From Nocardia ninae NBRC 108245 (GTDB lineage: Bacteria; Actinomycetota; Actinomycetes; Mycobacteriales; Mycobacteriaceae): DNA of 64,000 nt. Below are positions 41,429 to 50,134 of this stretch, piece by piece. The first letter of the stretch is position 1, and the number at the start of each line of letters is the position of its first letter. A program made the position numbers and the translations under genes. The notes under the pieces were generated by a model, which worked only from the letters and a program-made list of their open reading frames with translations, searched no databases and had not been told where the DNA came from. The stretch covers positions 62,001 to 126,000 of the forward strand of contig NZ_BJXA01000012.1 of the NCBI RefSeq assembly GCF_007990755.1. Reading direction: 5' to 3'.

Positions 41429-41586
41429 CAAACCCGATACAGCACCGCGCGCCGCAGCACGAGCATGCCTCCGCTCTTCGCTGCGGCTACGCATCCCAGG
41501 GCGATTCGCCGCGATAGCAGGTTTTCGGAAGCGTGCGGGTGCATCGGGCTGTGACGATCGCCAGACGTCGATCCGAGGAGAAAATC

Positions 41587-41997
41587 ATGCGACGACATGT
41601 CGGGCTGGCCTTGTTGGCCGCCGCGGGGTTGCTCAATACCGCACCTGCTGTCGGTGTGGTCGCACCGCAGGGGATGTACGCCGCCTATGGCATTGCTCCG
41701 GCCGGGCGCGATCTCGAGGTGGTGCTGCGACATCGGGCCGTGCTGTTCGCCGTCCTCGGGGTCGGGTTGCTGGTGGCAATCTTTCGTCCCGCGCTGCGGC
41801 CGATCGCGGTGCGCGCCAATGCGATCAGCATGGGTAGCTTTCTCGTCCTGGTGATCGCCGGGGGTCCGGTCGGCCCGGGATTGGTACGCGTGGCGGCCGT
41901 CGACGTCGCAGGATTGGCGGCGCTCGGCGTCGGCGTCGCGCTGCTGCGGGGTGAGCGTGCGGTCGAGCAGGGGCGCTTGGTTGGGGGAAGGGGATGA
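41587..41997 (+). CDS. Four-helix membrane protein
   Basis: A 136-residue membrane protein with hydrophobic segments HVGLALLAAAGLLNTAPAV, AVLFAVLGVGLLVAIF, SMGSFLVLVIAG and [25 protein letters not shown] precedes ATG 41587. The stop overlaps the next gene by ATGA, linking it to the DUF4345-like protein. It resembles small actinomycete membrane proteins of unknown function. Confidence 0.7.
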   Translation: MRRHVGLALLAAAGLLNTAPAVGVVAPQGMYAAYGIAPAGRDLEVVLRHRAVLFAVLGVGLLVAIFRPALRPIAVRANAISMGSFLVLVIAGGPVGPGLVRVAAVDVAGLAALGVGVALLRGERAVEQGRLVGGRG

Positions 41998-42359
41998 GAA
42001 CCGTTGTGCTGTGCCTTGTCGGTGTGCTGTTCGCGGGGATGGGAACGTACGCGCTGGCCGCCCCTGCTGCGCTGGCGCGGCCGTTCGGGTTGTCGGTGCC
42101 AACGGCGGTGAGCCGCGCAGAGATTCGCGCGGTGTACGGCGGTTTCGGTCTGGCCGTCGCAGGCATGCTGTGGTGGTCGGCGTTCGGTGCCGGTGAACTG
42201 CGGACCGGGGCGGCGCTGACAGTCGGGTTCGCGTTGGCCGGGATGGCGGGCGGCCGCATCATCTCGCGGCTGATCGACAGCGGGGTGCGTTTCTATCCGA
42301 TCTGGTTCTACTGCTTGGTTGAACTCGTCGGCGCGGCACTGGTGCTCGGTGTCGCCTGA
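41994..42359 (+). CDS. DUF4345-like membrane protein
   Basis: A 121-residue protein with four membrane segments and the block PFGLSVPTAVSRAEIRAVYGGFGLAVAG typical of DUF4345 proteins. Function is unknown for the family. The ATGA overlap with the preceding four-helix protein suggests that they form a pair. An AraC regulator starts 27 nt downstream on the same strand. Confidence 0.78.
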   Translation: MRTVVLCLVGVLFAGMGTYALAAPAALARPFGLSVPTAVSRAEIRAVYGGFGLAVAGMLWWSAFGAGELRTGAALTVGFALAGMAGGRIISRLIDSGVRFYPIWFYCLVELVGAALVLGVA

Positions 42360-42386
42360 CATGCCGTTCACGATCTGTCTACTGCA

Positions 42387-43202
42387 ATGATCACGACTAT
42401 GACGGTCGACTCGGGCAACCGCCGCGTGGGCGAGCGCACGCTGTGGCTCTGGCAGGGCCAGGCGGCGTACCTTGGCCTGTCGTTCCAGCTCGACACCCAT
42501 TCGACGCCGGTGCAGTGCTTCGTACTCGGTGTGGACGAGAAGATCACCGTCCGCACCCCGGATGGTGGACGGTGGCAGCGGCGCAGCGTGCTGATTCCGG
42601 CGCGCACGGCCCATAAACTCGAATCCAGCGGACGGGTGCTGTTTTACTATCTCGATCCTCGCTCGGCGGCCGCTGCCCGTTTACGAGCGTCGATGCGAGA
42701 GCCGACAATACCCGTCGCGACGGGACACCGGGACGAGGCGGCACTGACCGCCCATCTGAATCAGCCCGGCCAGCCAGATCCCCGGGAACTGCGCCGGATC
42801 ATCGCCGGCCCTGAGACACCAGCGACGATCGACGAACGGATCCGAGCGGTAATGAACACGATAGTCAACGATCCCGCTGGGCGAACCACCGCCGCGGAGC
42901 TGGCCGCCGACCTCGGCATCTCCACTTCCCGTTTCCTGCACCTGTTTTCGGCCAACGCCGGCACCAGCTTGCGGCGCTATCGCTTGTGGGCCCGCCTGTT
43001 GTCGGTCGCAGGCGCCGTCGCCGACGGCATCGACCTGACCCGCGCCGCAGCCGACGCGGGATTCGCTTCGGCCAGCCATTTCAGCGACACCTTCCGAACT
43101 TTGTTCGGCCTCACCGCGACCGAAGTACTCGCCCAGGGCATGAACATCGTCCTGGTCCCGGACACGGAGCGGACACCGACGGCGGCGCGTCTGCGTCGTT
43201 GA
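42387..43202 (+). CDS. AraC family transcriptional regulator
   Basis: A 271-residue regulator with an N-terminal cupin-like sensor (LWQGQAAYLGLSFQLDTHSTPVQCFVLGVDEKITV, RSVLIPARTAHKLESSG) and a C-terminal double HTH (TTAAELAADLGISTSRFLHLFSANAGTSLRRYRLWARLLSVAGAVADGIDLTRAAADAGFASASHFSDTFRTLFGLTATEV). It is in the same direction as the two membrane-protein genes before it. A strong hairpin overlaps its stop. Confidence 0.9.
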   Translation: MITTMTVDSGNRRVGERTLWLWQGQAAYLGLSFQLDTHSTPVQCFVLGVDEKITVRTPDGGRWQRRSVLIPARTAHKLESSGRVLFYYLDPRSAAAARLRASMREPTIPVATGHRDEAALTAHLNQPGQPDPRELRRIIAGPETPATIDERIRAVMNTIVNDPAGRTTAAELAADLGISTSRFLHLFSANAGTSLRRYRLWARLLSVAGAVADGIDLTRAAADAGFASASHFSDTFRTLFGLTATEVLAQGMNIVLVPDTERTPTAARLRR

Positions 43203-43210
43203 CGCAGACG
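43188..43210 (+). terminator. Hairpin overlapping the AraC stop codon
   Basis: CGTCTGCGTC (43188-43197) and GACGCAGACG (43201-43210) form a perfect 10-bp stem with a 3-nt loop. The TGA (43200-43202) is inside it. Coding and terminating information thus overlap. Confidence 0.7.
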
Positions 43211-43353
43211 TGTCCCCAGTACCCAGCAACGTCGCCGATGGTGTTTGGTTTGCACTACTTCCTTTGAACTACACCGCTTCACGGAGGCTGCAGGCGTGGG
43301 CGGTTACCGCCGGCGCGAGTTGCCGGGCCTTTCGAATGATGGAGATCCACGCT

Positions 43354-43947
43354 GTGCCTTCGCCCACCGACGATGAACCGAACGAGGCACTCCCGCAAGA
43401 GATGTCAGTGGAACCTGATGTACCACCAGCGGTTGAGCAGCGATCACGGTGGCGGATCGCCCGCCGCCCTCTCTACCTACTACTGGGATTGGCCTTCATC
43501 GTCCCGGGCGGGATCCTGTTCGTCGCACGCGACGCCGACTCGGAGCAACCGCGCCCGCAGTACAGCAAATTCGCCTCGGGAACCTTCACCTACGGCGTCG
43601 GCACCCACTGGGGAGTACAGCACTTCGGTGTCGATATCGAAGGTGAGATCGGCACTCCGATCCTGGCCGTTGCCGACGGCACCGTGCTCGAGGCGGGCCC
43701 GGCCGCCGGATTCGGTATGTGGGTGCGGCTGTTGCACGACGACGGCACTGTCACCATTTACGGCCACATCGACACCGCAACGGTATCGGCGGAGCAACGG
43801 GTGCTGGCCGGCGAGCAGATCGCGACTCTCGGCAAGAGAGGATTCACTACCACCCCGCATTGTCATTTCGAGGTTTGGCTGGATGGTGAGCACAAGGTGG
43901 ACCCACTGCCGTGGCTGGCCACCCGTGGTATCAGCCTCGTACCCTGA
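43354..43947 (+). CDS. M23 family metallopeptidase with N-terminal membrane anchor
   Basis: A 197-residue LytM-like endopeptidase. One membrane segment (LYLLLGLAFIVPGGILFVA, about residues 36-55) places the catalytic domain outside, where it cleaves peptidoglycan cross-links. Zn ligands: His 90 and Asp 94 (HFGVD), His 171 of HCH; His 138 (YGHID) and His 169 complete the active site. GTG 43354 is chosen because GGAG lies 9 nt before it; ATG 43336 is possible. All key residues are present. It converges with the HEAT-repeat gene. Confidence 0.88.
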   Translation: MPSPTDDEPNEALPQEMSVEPDVPPAVEQRSRWRIARRPLYLLLGLAFIVPGGILFVARDADSEQPRPQYSKFASGTFTYGVGTHWGVQHFGVDIEGEIGTPILAVADGTVLEAGPAAGFGMWVRLLHDDGTVTIYGHIDTATVSAEQRVLAGEQIATLGKRGFTTTPHCHFEVWLDGEHKVDPLPWLATRGISLVP

Positions 43948-43985
43948 CGAGACCGCGCCCGGCGGCCGAAAGATACAGCCGTATC

Positions 43986-44789
43986 TCAGGATTCGCGAGC
44001 CGCGATCGCGGCTTGGATCCGGCGTAGTGTGCGGAGACCTTTCTTCGCGGCGACGCTCACCATGCCGTCGAAGACCGTTGCACCGCGATCGTTGGCCATC
44101 AACCTTTCCAGCGTCGGCACGGCACGATCGTCGCCGGTCGAACCGAGCGCGACGGCGGCCCAGTAGCGCTGGTCCGGGTCGTCGCTGTCGGCCGCCTCGC
44201 ACAGTCTCGGGATGATGTCCGGTGCGAATTTGGCGAGCGCGCTGGCGATATAGCCGATGCGGTAGTACCGGCGGTTGTCGAATTCGTCCCACAGCGCGGC
44301 GAGGGCCGCCTCGCCGCCGATCAGGCCGAGGGCTTCGGCGGCACGTTCGCGCATTCCGGCGATCGGGTCCCGCAGCACGGGGGTGAGCGCCGGGACGACG
44401 GATTCGTCACCGAGCGTGCCCAGTGCGATCACCGCCTGCTCTCGCGCCATTTCCTGGGGGTGATCCAGCATCGCGACCAAGCCGGGAACTGCCTCACGGA
44501 AGCCGAGTGCCGCGCAACCCATCGCCGCCCACGCCTGGCAGTTGTACTGAGTGTCGGCGAGCGACGCCAGCAGCGGTTCTCGCAGCGTGTCGTCGCCGAA
44601 GATCGCCGCCAGGTTCAACGCCCGGGTGTACAGCGACCGGTGGTAGTCGGAATAGTCGCGGACGAGCGCGCGTAGTGCTTCCTGGGCGGAGGCGTCGCCA
44701 TCAGCAGCCTGATCGAGCAGGAGCCGCAAATTGTCCACGCGGGTCTCCAGAGCACCGTCTTTGAGGCTTCGCGCATCAGCTGGATTCAC
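43986..44789 (-). CDS. HEAT-repeat protein
   Basis: A 267-residue all-helical protein with at least five HEAT repeats: REAVPGLVAMLDHPQEMAREQAVIALGTLGDESVVPALTPVLRDPIAGMRERAAEALGLIGGEAALAALWD and DSDDPDQRYWAAVALGSTGDDRAVPTLERLM are the clearest. Such solenoids bind proteins or act as phycobilin-lyase-like scaffolds. No catalytic motif is seen. The start has no strong ribosome site. It lies between a convergent M23 gene and the DUF6545 gene. Confidence 0.82.
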   Translation of the reverse strand: MNPADARSLKDGALETRVDNLRLLLDQAADGDASAQEALRALVRDYSDYHRSLYTRALNLAAIFGDDTLREPLLASLADTQYNCQAWAAMGCAALGFREAVPGLVAMLDHPQEMAREQAVIALGTLGDESVVPALTPVLRDPIAGMRERAAEALGLIGGEAALAALWDEFDNRRYYRIGYIASALAKFAPDIIPRLCEAADSDDPDQRYWAAVALGSTGDDRAVPTLERLMANDRGATVFDGMVSVAAKKGLRTLRRIQAAIAARES

Positions 44790-44855
44790 CGCCCAACGGT
44801 ACCTGGCGCTGATCTCGCCCTCCGGCCGCCTCAGCTGGGCCTTACCATTGACGAG

Positions 44856-46016
44856 TTACCGCTTGGTGCGTTGTCCGGCCCGGGCCGCGATGGCCTTGGC
44901 GAGCGGCCATTGGGCGCCGATGGCGGTCAATTCGGTGACCTCGCCGAGCAGGCTGTCGGCGGCGGGGAGCGCGAAGTAGCGGCTACCGGACGGAGGGTTG
45001 CCGTGCGCCTTGGCATCTCGGGCGCGAACGAGCAGGACGGCGCGGTCCAGTGCGTCGTAGGCGGGGCCGGCCGGGGCGGCTCGGGAGATCGCCGTCACGA
45101 TGTCGGGCGGGTGCGGTGTCGCGTAGCGGCCCAGGTCCAGAATGCTGTCGCGGATCTCGATGACGGTGCGGTGCAGGAGATATCGGTTGGGCTGAGCCCC
45201 GTCCGGTACGGGGCTGTGGTGCACGATCTCCGGGCAGGCGGCGGTCAGCTCGGACCAGAGGGGCCGCAGCGCTTTTCGGTGGCGCGTCAGATCGTCTACG
45301 CCCATTCGGTTGACTATGGCGATCAACGTCAGCCCCATGCACAGCACGAGATCGAAAAAGACTCCGTTGCGATCGATTTCGGCCTGGACGGCGATGAAAG
45401 CATTGTGCTGCCCGGTGATCCGGAAGGCAGACGCCACCATGGTGGCGCTGATGCGTCCGAGCACCGCGACGCCCGTGAGGAGTGTCGCCACGTACATCGC
45501 CGCTTCGCCGCGACCGACTCGGTTGCGGAGTTCGGCACCGGCAGCCTGGATGACGAGGACCGCCATCGCGACACCGATCGGCGCCGTGCACAGCCAATAT
45601 CCGAACTGTGCCCATCCGGTGCGTTCGAAGATCGTGCCGTTGCCACCGCCGAACGTGCTGAAACACAGTGCCGCGACACTGAATACGGCGGCCAGCCCGT
45701 AGCTGACGCGCGGCGAGCGAAAGCGATACAGCAGCGCCGCACCGATCAGCAGCCCGGCCGCATAGCCGACATTGAAACCGATCGCCCCGAGTTCGAGGAT
45801 CAGCTCTTCGGAGAGCCAACCGCCGGAGAGCTCGGTGATGAGGCGGCGCACCGTCGGTTCCCGGGTTGTCGCCGTGGCGACCACACAGCCGAAGGCGATG
45901 GTGACGTGCCGGTCGAGCTCGGTGTTGAGCAAGCCGACGAGGCGACCGGCCAGCAACAGGCAGGCGGCGATCACGGTGGGCAGCGTTACCGCTGTCGGTA
46001 GCGTCGAGGTCAACAT
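44856..46016 (-). CDS. MAB_1171c/DUF6545-type membrane protein
   Basis: A 386-residue protein with about seven membrane segments in the first 250 residues (PTVIAACLLLAGRLVGLL, LGAIGFNVGYAAGLLIGAALLY, LAAVFSVAALCFSTF) and a cytoplasmic C-terminal domain with RKALRPLWSELTAACPEIVHH and LHRTVIEIRDSILDLGRYATP, the marks of DUF6545. These proteins are typically encoded with an ImmA/IrrE protease gene, as here (3-nt gap). Function unknown; a membrane partner of the protease is inferred. Confidence 0.85.
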   Translation of the reverse strand: MLTSTLPTAVTLPTVIAACLLLAGRLVGLLNTELDRHVTIAFGCVVATATTREPTVRRLITELSGGWLSEELILELGAIGFNVGYAAGLLIGAALLYRFRSPRVSYGLAAVFSVAALCFSTFGGGNGTIFERTGWAQFGYWLCTAPIGVAMAVLVIQAAGAELRNRVGRGEAAMYVATLLTGVAVLGRISATMVASAFRITGQHNAFIAVQAEIDRNGVFFDLVLCMGLTLIAIVNRMGVDDLTRHRKALRPLWSELTAACPEIVHHSPVPDGAQPNRYLLHRTVIEIRDSILDLGRYATPHPPDIVTAISRAAPAGPAYDALDRAVLLVRARDAKAHGNPPSGSRYFALPAADSLLGEVTELTAIGAQWPLAKAIAARAGQRTKR

Positions 46017-46019
46017 CGC

Positions 46020-46526
46020 TCAGCGCTGAAAGACCAAGCGGCCGAGCACCGAACGTGGTCGCTGAACCTCGAGGTCGACGTCGGACATGAGCATCGAGGC
46101 GAACAGCTCGGCCTGGTTCTCGTCGACATCGTCGTAATTGCTGCGGGCCAGCACGCGCAGCACGCTGTCGATGTCCAGGTCGGGGAACAGTGCTGCGAGC
46201 GTGCGGCGCTGCGCGCCCGGCGAAACGAATCCGGCGTGGTCGAGCAACAAATGAGCGATCTCGTGCATCACGATGTGGTCGGTGTGATATCCGGTGCTGG
46301 CCGCGTCGTAGGCGATGACGATGTCGTCGGCGCGTTCCACGACGAGCCCGCACGGAAACCCACCCGTGGTCAGATCCTGTTGCGGAACAATCAAAATCGG
46401 CTTACCGACCCGTTCGGCCACGTGCGCGACGAAGGTCGCCAGATCCCACGGCCGCGGCACCTCGAGCGAAATCGCCAGCTGTCGGATTCGTTCGACCGCG
46501 GGGTCGACACCGGCGCGTCGGAACAT
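46020..46526 (-). CDS. ImmA/IrrE family metallo-endopeptidase
   Basis: A 168-residue protein with the Zn motif HEIAH at residues 88-92 (IVMHEIAHLLLDH) and a following NQAELFASMLM that supplies the third ligand Glu. ImmA-type proteases cleave repressor proteins in response to signals. No XRE-type repressor gene is adjacent on this side, so the target is elsewhere or lost. It is cotranscribed with the DUF6545 membrane protein. ATG 46526 is the first in-frame Met. Confidence 0.87.
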   Translation of the reverse strand: MFRRAGVDPAVERIRQLAISLEVPRPWDLATFVAHVAERVGKPILIVPQQDLTTGGFPCGLVVERADDIVIAYDAASTGYHTDHIVMHEIAHLLLDHAGFVSPGAQRRTLAALFPDLDIDSVLRVLARSNYDDVDENQAELFASMLMSDVDLEVQRPRSVLGRLVFQR

Positions 46527-46677
46527 GGAGCCATCTTCGCCGCCGATGGTCCGGATTGTCCAGGGGAGCAGCCCGCCATCCGACTGACAGAATCACCGGT
46601 CGCGCCATGATCAACGGTGTCTCCAAGATCGGCACCGCGTACATTCCGTGACGTACCGCCAGAACCAGGAGAAGGCG

Positions 46678-47049
46678 ATGGGTACCACACCGATAGAGCC
46701 GAGGGCACTGACGGAGCTCGAAGCGAGCGTCGTGACCACACTGCTGTCCTCCTCGGGCAAAGCCGGTGCTGGTGACTATCTGGCGCAGGTCCCGTTCGCA
46801 CGGGTCATTGCCACGTGGGGTGATGGTTCCCCGAGCGTCGATCTCATGGTTCCCCCTGATGTGGCAGCAGTATCCGGGTCAACCAACGGAATCTTCATCG
46901 ATGGAGGTGTCACCGACCGCAACGGGGCACCGATCGGCGAAGTCATTCTGTGGGTCGAGGACGGGAGACTTGGCGGAATCGAGTACACCTGGTACACCGA
47001 CGAGCGCCCGAAGTCGCTGCCCGACCCGTCACAGATCGAGGTTTCGTAG
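46678..47049 (+). CDS. Small soluble hypothetical protein
   Basis: A 123-residue protein without signal peptide. ATG 46678 follows AGGAGAAGG. The C-terminal part IGEVILWVEDGRLGGIEYTWYTDERPKSLPDPSQIEV is characteristic of small immunity-like or toxin-neighbour proteins in actinomycetes, but the family has no known role. It stands alone between the divergent ImmA gene and the convergent DUF885-like gene. Confidence 0.75.
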   Translation: MGTTPIEPRALTELEASVVTTLLSSSGKAGAGDYLAQVPFARVIATWGDGSPSVDLMVPPDVAAVSGSTNGIFIDGGVTDRNGAPIGEVILWVEDGRLGGIEYTWYTDERPKSLPDPSQIEVS

Positions 47050-47088
47050 CGGGTCTGGATGTGACGCGCCGCGCGGCAGGATTCGGAT

Positions 47089-48243
47089 CTATCCGACCCG
47101 CAGTGACGAGACGGCGAGTTGTTCGGTGAGTGCTCGCCGCAGGAAGTTCGGATCGTTCAGGTGTGGTTGGAGTAGGCGCCAGCCGTGGTAGTAGGTGAAG
47201 ATGTAGGGCTCGGTGAAGGGGGTGCTGAGAAAGCCTTGTAGGAACGTCAGTTCGTCGTCGGATACCAGTGCGGTGTCGGCGAGGTAGTCGCGGACCTTCG
47301 GCCATGGTGTCGCCTCGGCGAGCAGCAGCGAGGCGTTGCAGTATGCGCCCCAGAGGATGTTACGGGCGTGCTGGATCTTCGCGTAGTTGCTCGAATCGGG
47401 TTGGAGCTCTTCGACATTGTCGAGTAGCCAGTGCTGGGCTTCGTCGTCGGGGAACAGTACCCGCGGGGCGTGCAGGCCGAGGCCCTCGGACACCACGTAG
47501 GCCGGTGACGGCATGAACCGCACCTGGATGTCGGGGCGGTGGCCCTGATGCATTTCCTTCATCATGAATTCGCAGATGTGTCCCGGAACCGCTTCGTGGG
47601 CAACGACATAGAACAGGTCGGCCAGGTTGAACGGCAGGTTCGGATCGACGAACACGCTGCCTGCGGTTCCGCCTCGATGCAGTCCACGAAATGGTCCGGG
47701 GGCGAATTCCACTGTCACCTCCAGCTTTTTCGGCAGCGGAAGTAGCGCCTCGGTTCGTCGCCGGGTTTCCGTCAGCGCCAGGTGAATCAGCTCGGACAAC
47801 CGCTCTGGTCGGCCCGGCGGCAGGCTGTGTGCGGCGCGCCAGGCGTGCAGCCGTTGTGCGAGCGTGCCTTTCGCCTCAGGTAGGGCCTCGTCCAGCAGTT
47901 GGTAGGCCTCGTCGAATACTTCGTCGGGAATCCATTCGGCGTCGATTCCCAGCATGCCTCGCACCTGTTCGGGAAACGGCAGCTGCTCTCCGGTCAGCCG
48001 TCGGGCGATGGTATGTAGCGCCCGCACCTGTTCCGCCAGGGCGGGATCGTTGTCGGCGACGGCCGCCGCCATATCCTGCGCGGCCCGGACCAGATCCGCC
48101 GGATTCGGCAAGGGCTCGTTCGCCACCTCGTCCAGCCACCGCGCAGGCCCTCGATAGTCGAGAATCCAACTTCCCGTGGGGTGTTGGGTCACGAGCCGAT
48201 CGACCCGTAGAGCGAGCATCGCATGGTCACGCAATACGTCCAT
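47089..48243 (-). CDS. DUF885-like zinc peptidase
   Basis: About 384 residues from ATG 48243. The motif VVAHEAVPGHICEFMMKEMHQG is the HExxxGH-type Zn site of DUF885 proteins (related to M32/M3-like carboxypeptidases), near residue 215; YVVSEGLGLHAPRVLF supplies a candidate third ligand Glu. No signal peptide, so cytoplasmic. At about two thirds of the usual DUF885 length it is a compact member. The reading frame is open further upstream but that text is not protein-like. Confidence 0.75.
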   Translation of the reverse strand: MDVLRDHAMLALRVDRLVTQHPTGSWILDYRGPARWLDEVANEPLPNPADLVRAAQDMAAAVADNDPALAEQVRALHTIARRLTGEQLPFPEQVRGMLGIDAEWIPDEVFDEAYQLLDEALPEAKGTLAQRLHAWRAAHSLPPGRPERLSELIHLALTETRRRTEALLPLPKKLEVTVEFAPGPFRGLHRGGTAGSVFVDPNLPFNLADLFYVVAHEAVPGHICEFMMKEMHQGHRPDIQVRFMPSPAYVVSEGLGLHAPRVLFPDDEAQHWLLDNVEELQPDSSNYAKIQHARNILWGAYCNASLLLAEATPWPKVRDYLADTALVSDDELTFLQGFLSTPFTEPYIFTYYHGWRLLQPHLNDPNFLRRALTEQLAVSSLRVG

Positions 48244-48425
48244 ATATCCACTGTGCCGCGTGTTTCGAACTCCCGCAGCCGCCTGCTCCGGTTCGGATGG
48301 ACAGCTCGACGGCAGCCATCGGCGGCAGGATGACCTCTCGAAATGAATTGGGCGAATCGGACAGCGATCCGCCATGATTCGTCGGGTCAACGTTCAACGC
48401 ACGTGCTCACAAAGGAAAGTGCTTG

Positions 48426-48851
48426 ATGAGGTTCATGAGTAAGGCCGCAGTCGCGATCGCGACGATGGGTCTTGCGGCCGGGTCGGTAATCGGTGCCGGC
48501 ACGGCGAACGCGGCCAGTCTCCACGGTGCGATCGCATTCAGTGGTGATGACTGGAGCTACGGCACCAGTATCGATGCGCCGAGCCGCGAGGAGGCGATCG
48601 CCGAGGCGCTCGACGCGTGCGGCATCGCCGACTGCATCGTCTTGGTGGACTGGGCGGACGGCTGCGGCGCGCTCGTCTACACCGACGGCGCGGTCGCCAC
48701 CGGCGCGGGCTTCAACCGCTCGGCCGCACTGTTCGCCGCCCACGCCAGCCTGGCCCGGCATTACCCGCCGGCCTTCCTGGCCAATGTCGGTTCCGCGGAC
48801 AGGTCGGGGACGGAGATCAGCGAGGTGATCTGCACCGCCAACGCGGGCTGA
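48426..48851 (+). CDS. Secreted DUF4189 protein
   Basis: A 141-residue protein with a Sec signal peptide (KAAVAIATMGLAAGSVIGAGTANA) and a single DUF4189 domain: LHGAIAFSGDDWSYGTSIDAPSREEAIAEALDACGIADCIVLVDWADGCGALVYTDGAVATGAGF. Four Cys, probably two disulfides. DUF4189 proteins are abundant secreted proteins of mycobacteria and nocardiae with unknown role. ATG 48426 follows GGAAAG. A terminator is directly downstream. Confidence 0.88.
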   Translation: MRFMSKAAVAIATMGLAAGSVIGAGTANAASLHGAIAFSGDDWSYGTSIDAPSREEAIAEALDACGIADCIVLVDWADGCGALVYTDGAVATGAGFNRSAALFAAHASLARHYPPAFLANVGSADRSGTEISEVICTANAG

Positions 48852-48865
48852 TCGTCGGCTGCTCG

Positions 48866-48899
48866 GAAGACCCGGAACCTGTTGGGCCGGGTCTTCTTT
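48866..48899 (+). terminator. Terminator after the DUF4189 gene
   Basis: GAAGACCCGG (48866-48875) pairs with CCGGGTCTTC (48887-48896), followed by TTT. Classical Rho-independent form, 14 nt after the stop. Confidence 0.88.
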
Positions 48900-49032
48900 G
48901 CTGTTCCGAGCACCCGTCGGGGAAGCCGGTCGAGGGCGCCTAAGTGCCGCGTGATCAGGCAAAAGCCGCAATCACGGCGTTCACCGTGTGATCTGTGGCC
49001 CACCGTTTGACAGCTCCCGACCGGCGGGTCTC

Positions 49033-49052
49033 AATTGGTCAAGTGACCAGTT
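49033..49052. promoter_or_regulatory. 20-bp operator-like palindrome upstream of a secreted hydrolase gene
   Basis: AATTGGTCAAGTGACCAGTT is symmetric at 16 of 20 positions, with perfect inner arms TGGTCA/TGACCA. It lies 49 bp before the ATG of the hydrolase, a place for a TetR- or MarR-type repressor. The regulator is not adjacent. Confidence 0.5.
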
Positions 49053-49100
49053 AACCCCGGCTCTCCCTTCGGAGCAGCGCGTTTCCGCACAGGAGTGAAG

Positions 49101-50102
49101 ATGAACCTACGGAGCCTCGTGCTCACAGCCACGTTCGCCGCCGCCTGCGCCGTGGCGACCGTTGCGACACCGATCGCGCATGCCGAACCCGACCGAGTGC
49201 CGGAATCCGTCGACATTGCCTGCGCGGGTGCCATCCGGCACCGCAACGCCGACTGGTATCTGCCCGAGGGGTCCGCCAATGGTCTGGTCTGGCTGCAACA
49301 CGGTTTCGCGCGAAGCAATGCGAACGTGGCAAGTCTCGCCGAGCATTTCGCCGCCGCCGGCTACGTCGTCTTCGCACCCTCCTTGCCGTTCCTCGATCCG
49401 GCAGGGTGCACCCTGCAGAACCTCGGCGACAACACCGGCTTCCTCGACAACATCGCCGGACTGTTCGCCAACGCCGCCGACCCTGCCAGTCCGCTGGCCC
49501 GCAGCTTCGCCGCGGCCACGTCGGCTGCGCACCGTCCCGATCTGCGACTGCCACAACAGACCGTGTTCGTCGGACACTCCGCCGGCGCCGAGGCCGTCGA
49601 ATATGTCGCCCACCGACTGCACGCCGACCACCCCGCCGCCTTCGCCGACTTACACGGACTCGTCCTGCTCGACCCCGTGAAATCATTCCTCGGCGACAAC
49701 ACCGATCAAGCCCTCACCGACCTCGACCACACCGACCTGCCGATTCTCGATATCGCCGCGAAACCCTCGCAATGCAATCTCTTCGGTGTCGGCACCGCAG
49801 CCGCCCAACGCCTGCTGCACCGTAGCTACCTCGGCGTCCGCATCGGCACCGGCGTGCACACCGACGCCGAAGGTGACAGCGGCGACATGATGGGAAACCT
49901 GTTGTGCGGCAACCCGAAGTCCGTCAATATCGCCACCCTGCAAACCCTCGCAGTCGGCTGGACCACCGATTTCTTCACCGGCACCAGAACCGCCGACTAT
50001 TACCCCGCCCACGCACCGGCCACTGACGCAGCCACCGCGCAATCCGCAGTCACAGACGCAGTTTCGGCCGCACCGGAAGCCAAGATCCTGACCGGTTCGT
50101 AG
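49101..50102 (+). CDS. Secreted alpha/beta hydrolase
   Basis: A 333-residue protein with a Sec signal peptide (LRSLVLTATFAAACAVATVATPIAHA) and an alpha/beta hydrolase fold: LVWLQHGFARSNANVASLAEHFAAAGYVVFAP (oxyanion HG) and VFVGHSAGAEAVEYVA (nucleophile Ser), LVLLDPVKS, then GVHTDAEGDS with a candidate His. Four Cys in the mature part (DIACAG, DPAGCTL, PSQCNL, NLLCGN) suggest two disulfides. ATG 49101 follows AGGAG by 5 nt. A lipase or esterase role is inferred; substrate unknown. Confidence 0.83.
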   Translation: MNLRSLVLTATFAAACAVATVATPIAHAEPDRVPESVDIACAGAIRHRNADWYLPEGSANGLVWLQHGFARSNANVASLAEHFAAAGYVVFAPSLPFLDPAGCTLQNLGDNTGFLDNIAGLFANAADPASPLARSFAAATSAAHRPDLRLPQQTVFVGHSAGAEAVEYVAHRLHADHPAAFADLHGLVLLDPVKSFLGDNTDQALTDLDHTDLPILDIAAKPSQCNLFGVGTAAAQRLLHRSYLGVRIGTGVHTDAEGDSGDMMGNLLCGNPKSVNIATLQTLAVGWTTDFFTGTRTADYYPAHAPATDAATAQSAVTDAVSAAPEAKILTGS

Positions 50103-50134
50103 GGGATCGCCCCTGATGTCAAGATCGTGGCGTG

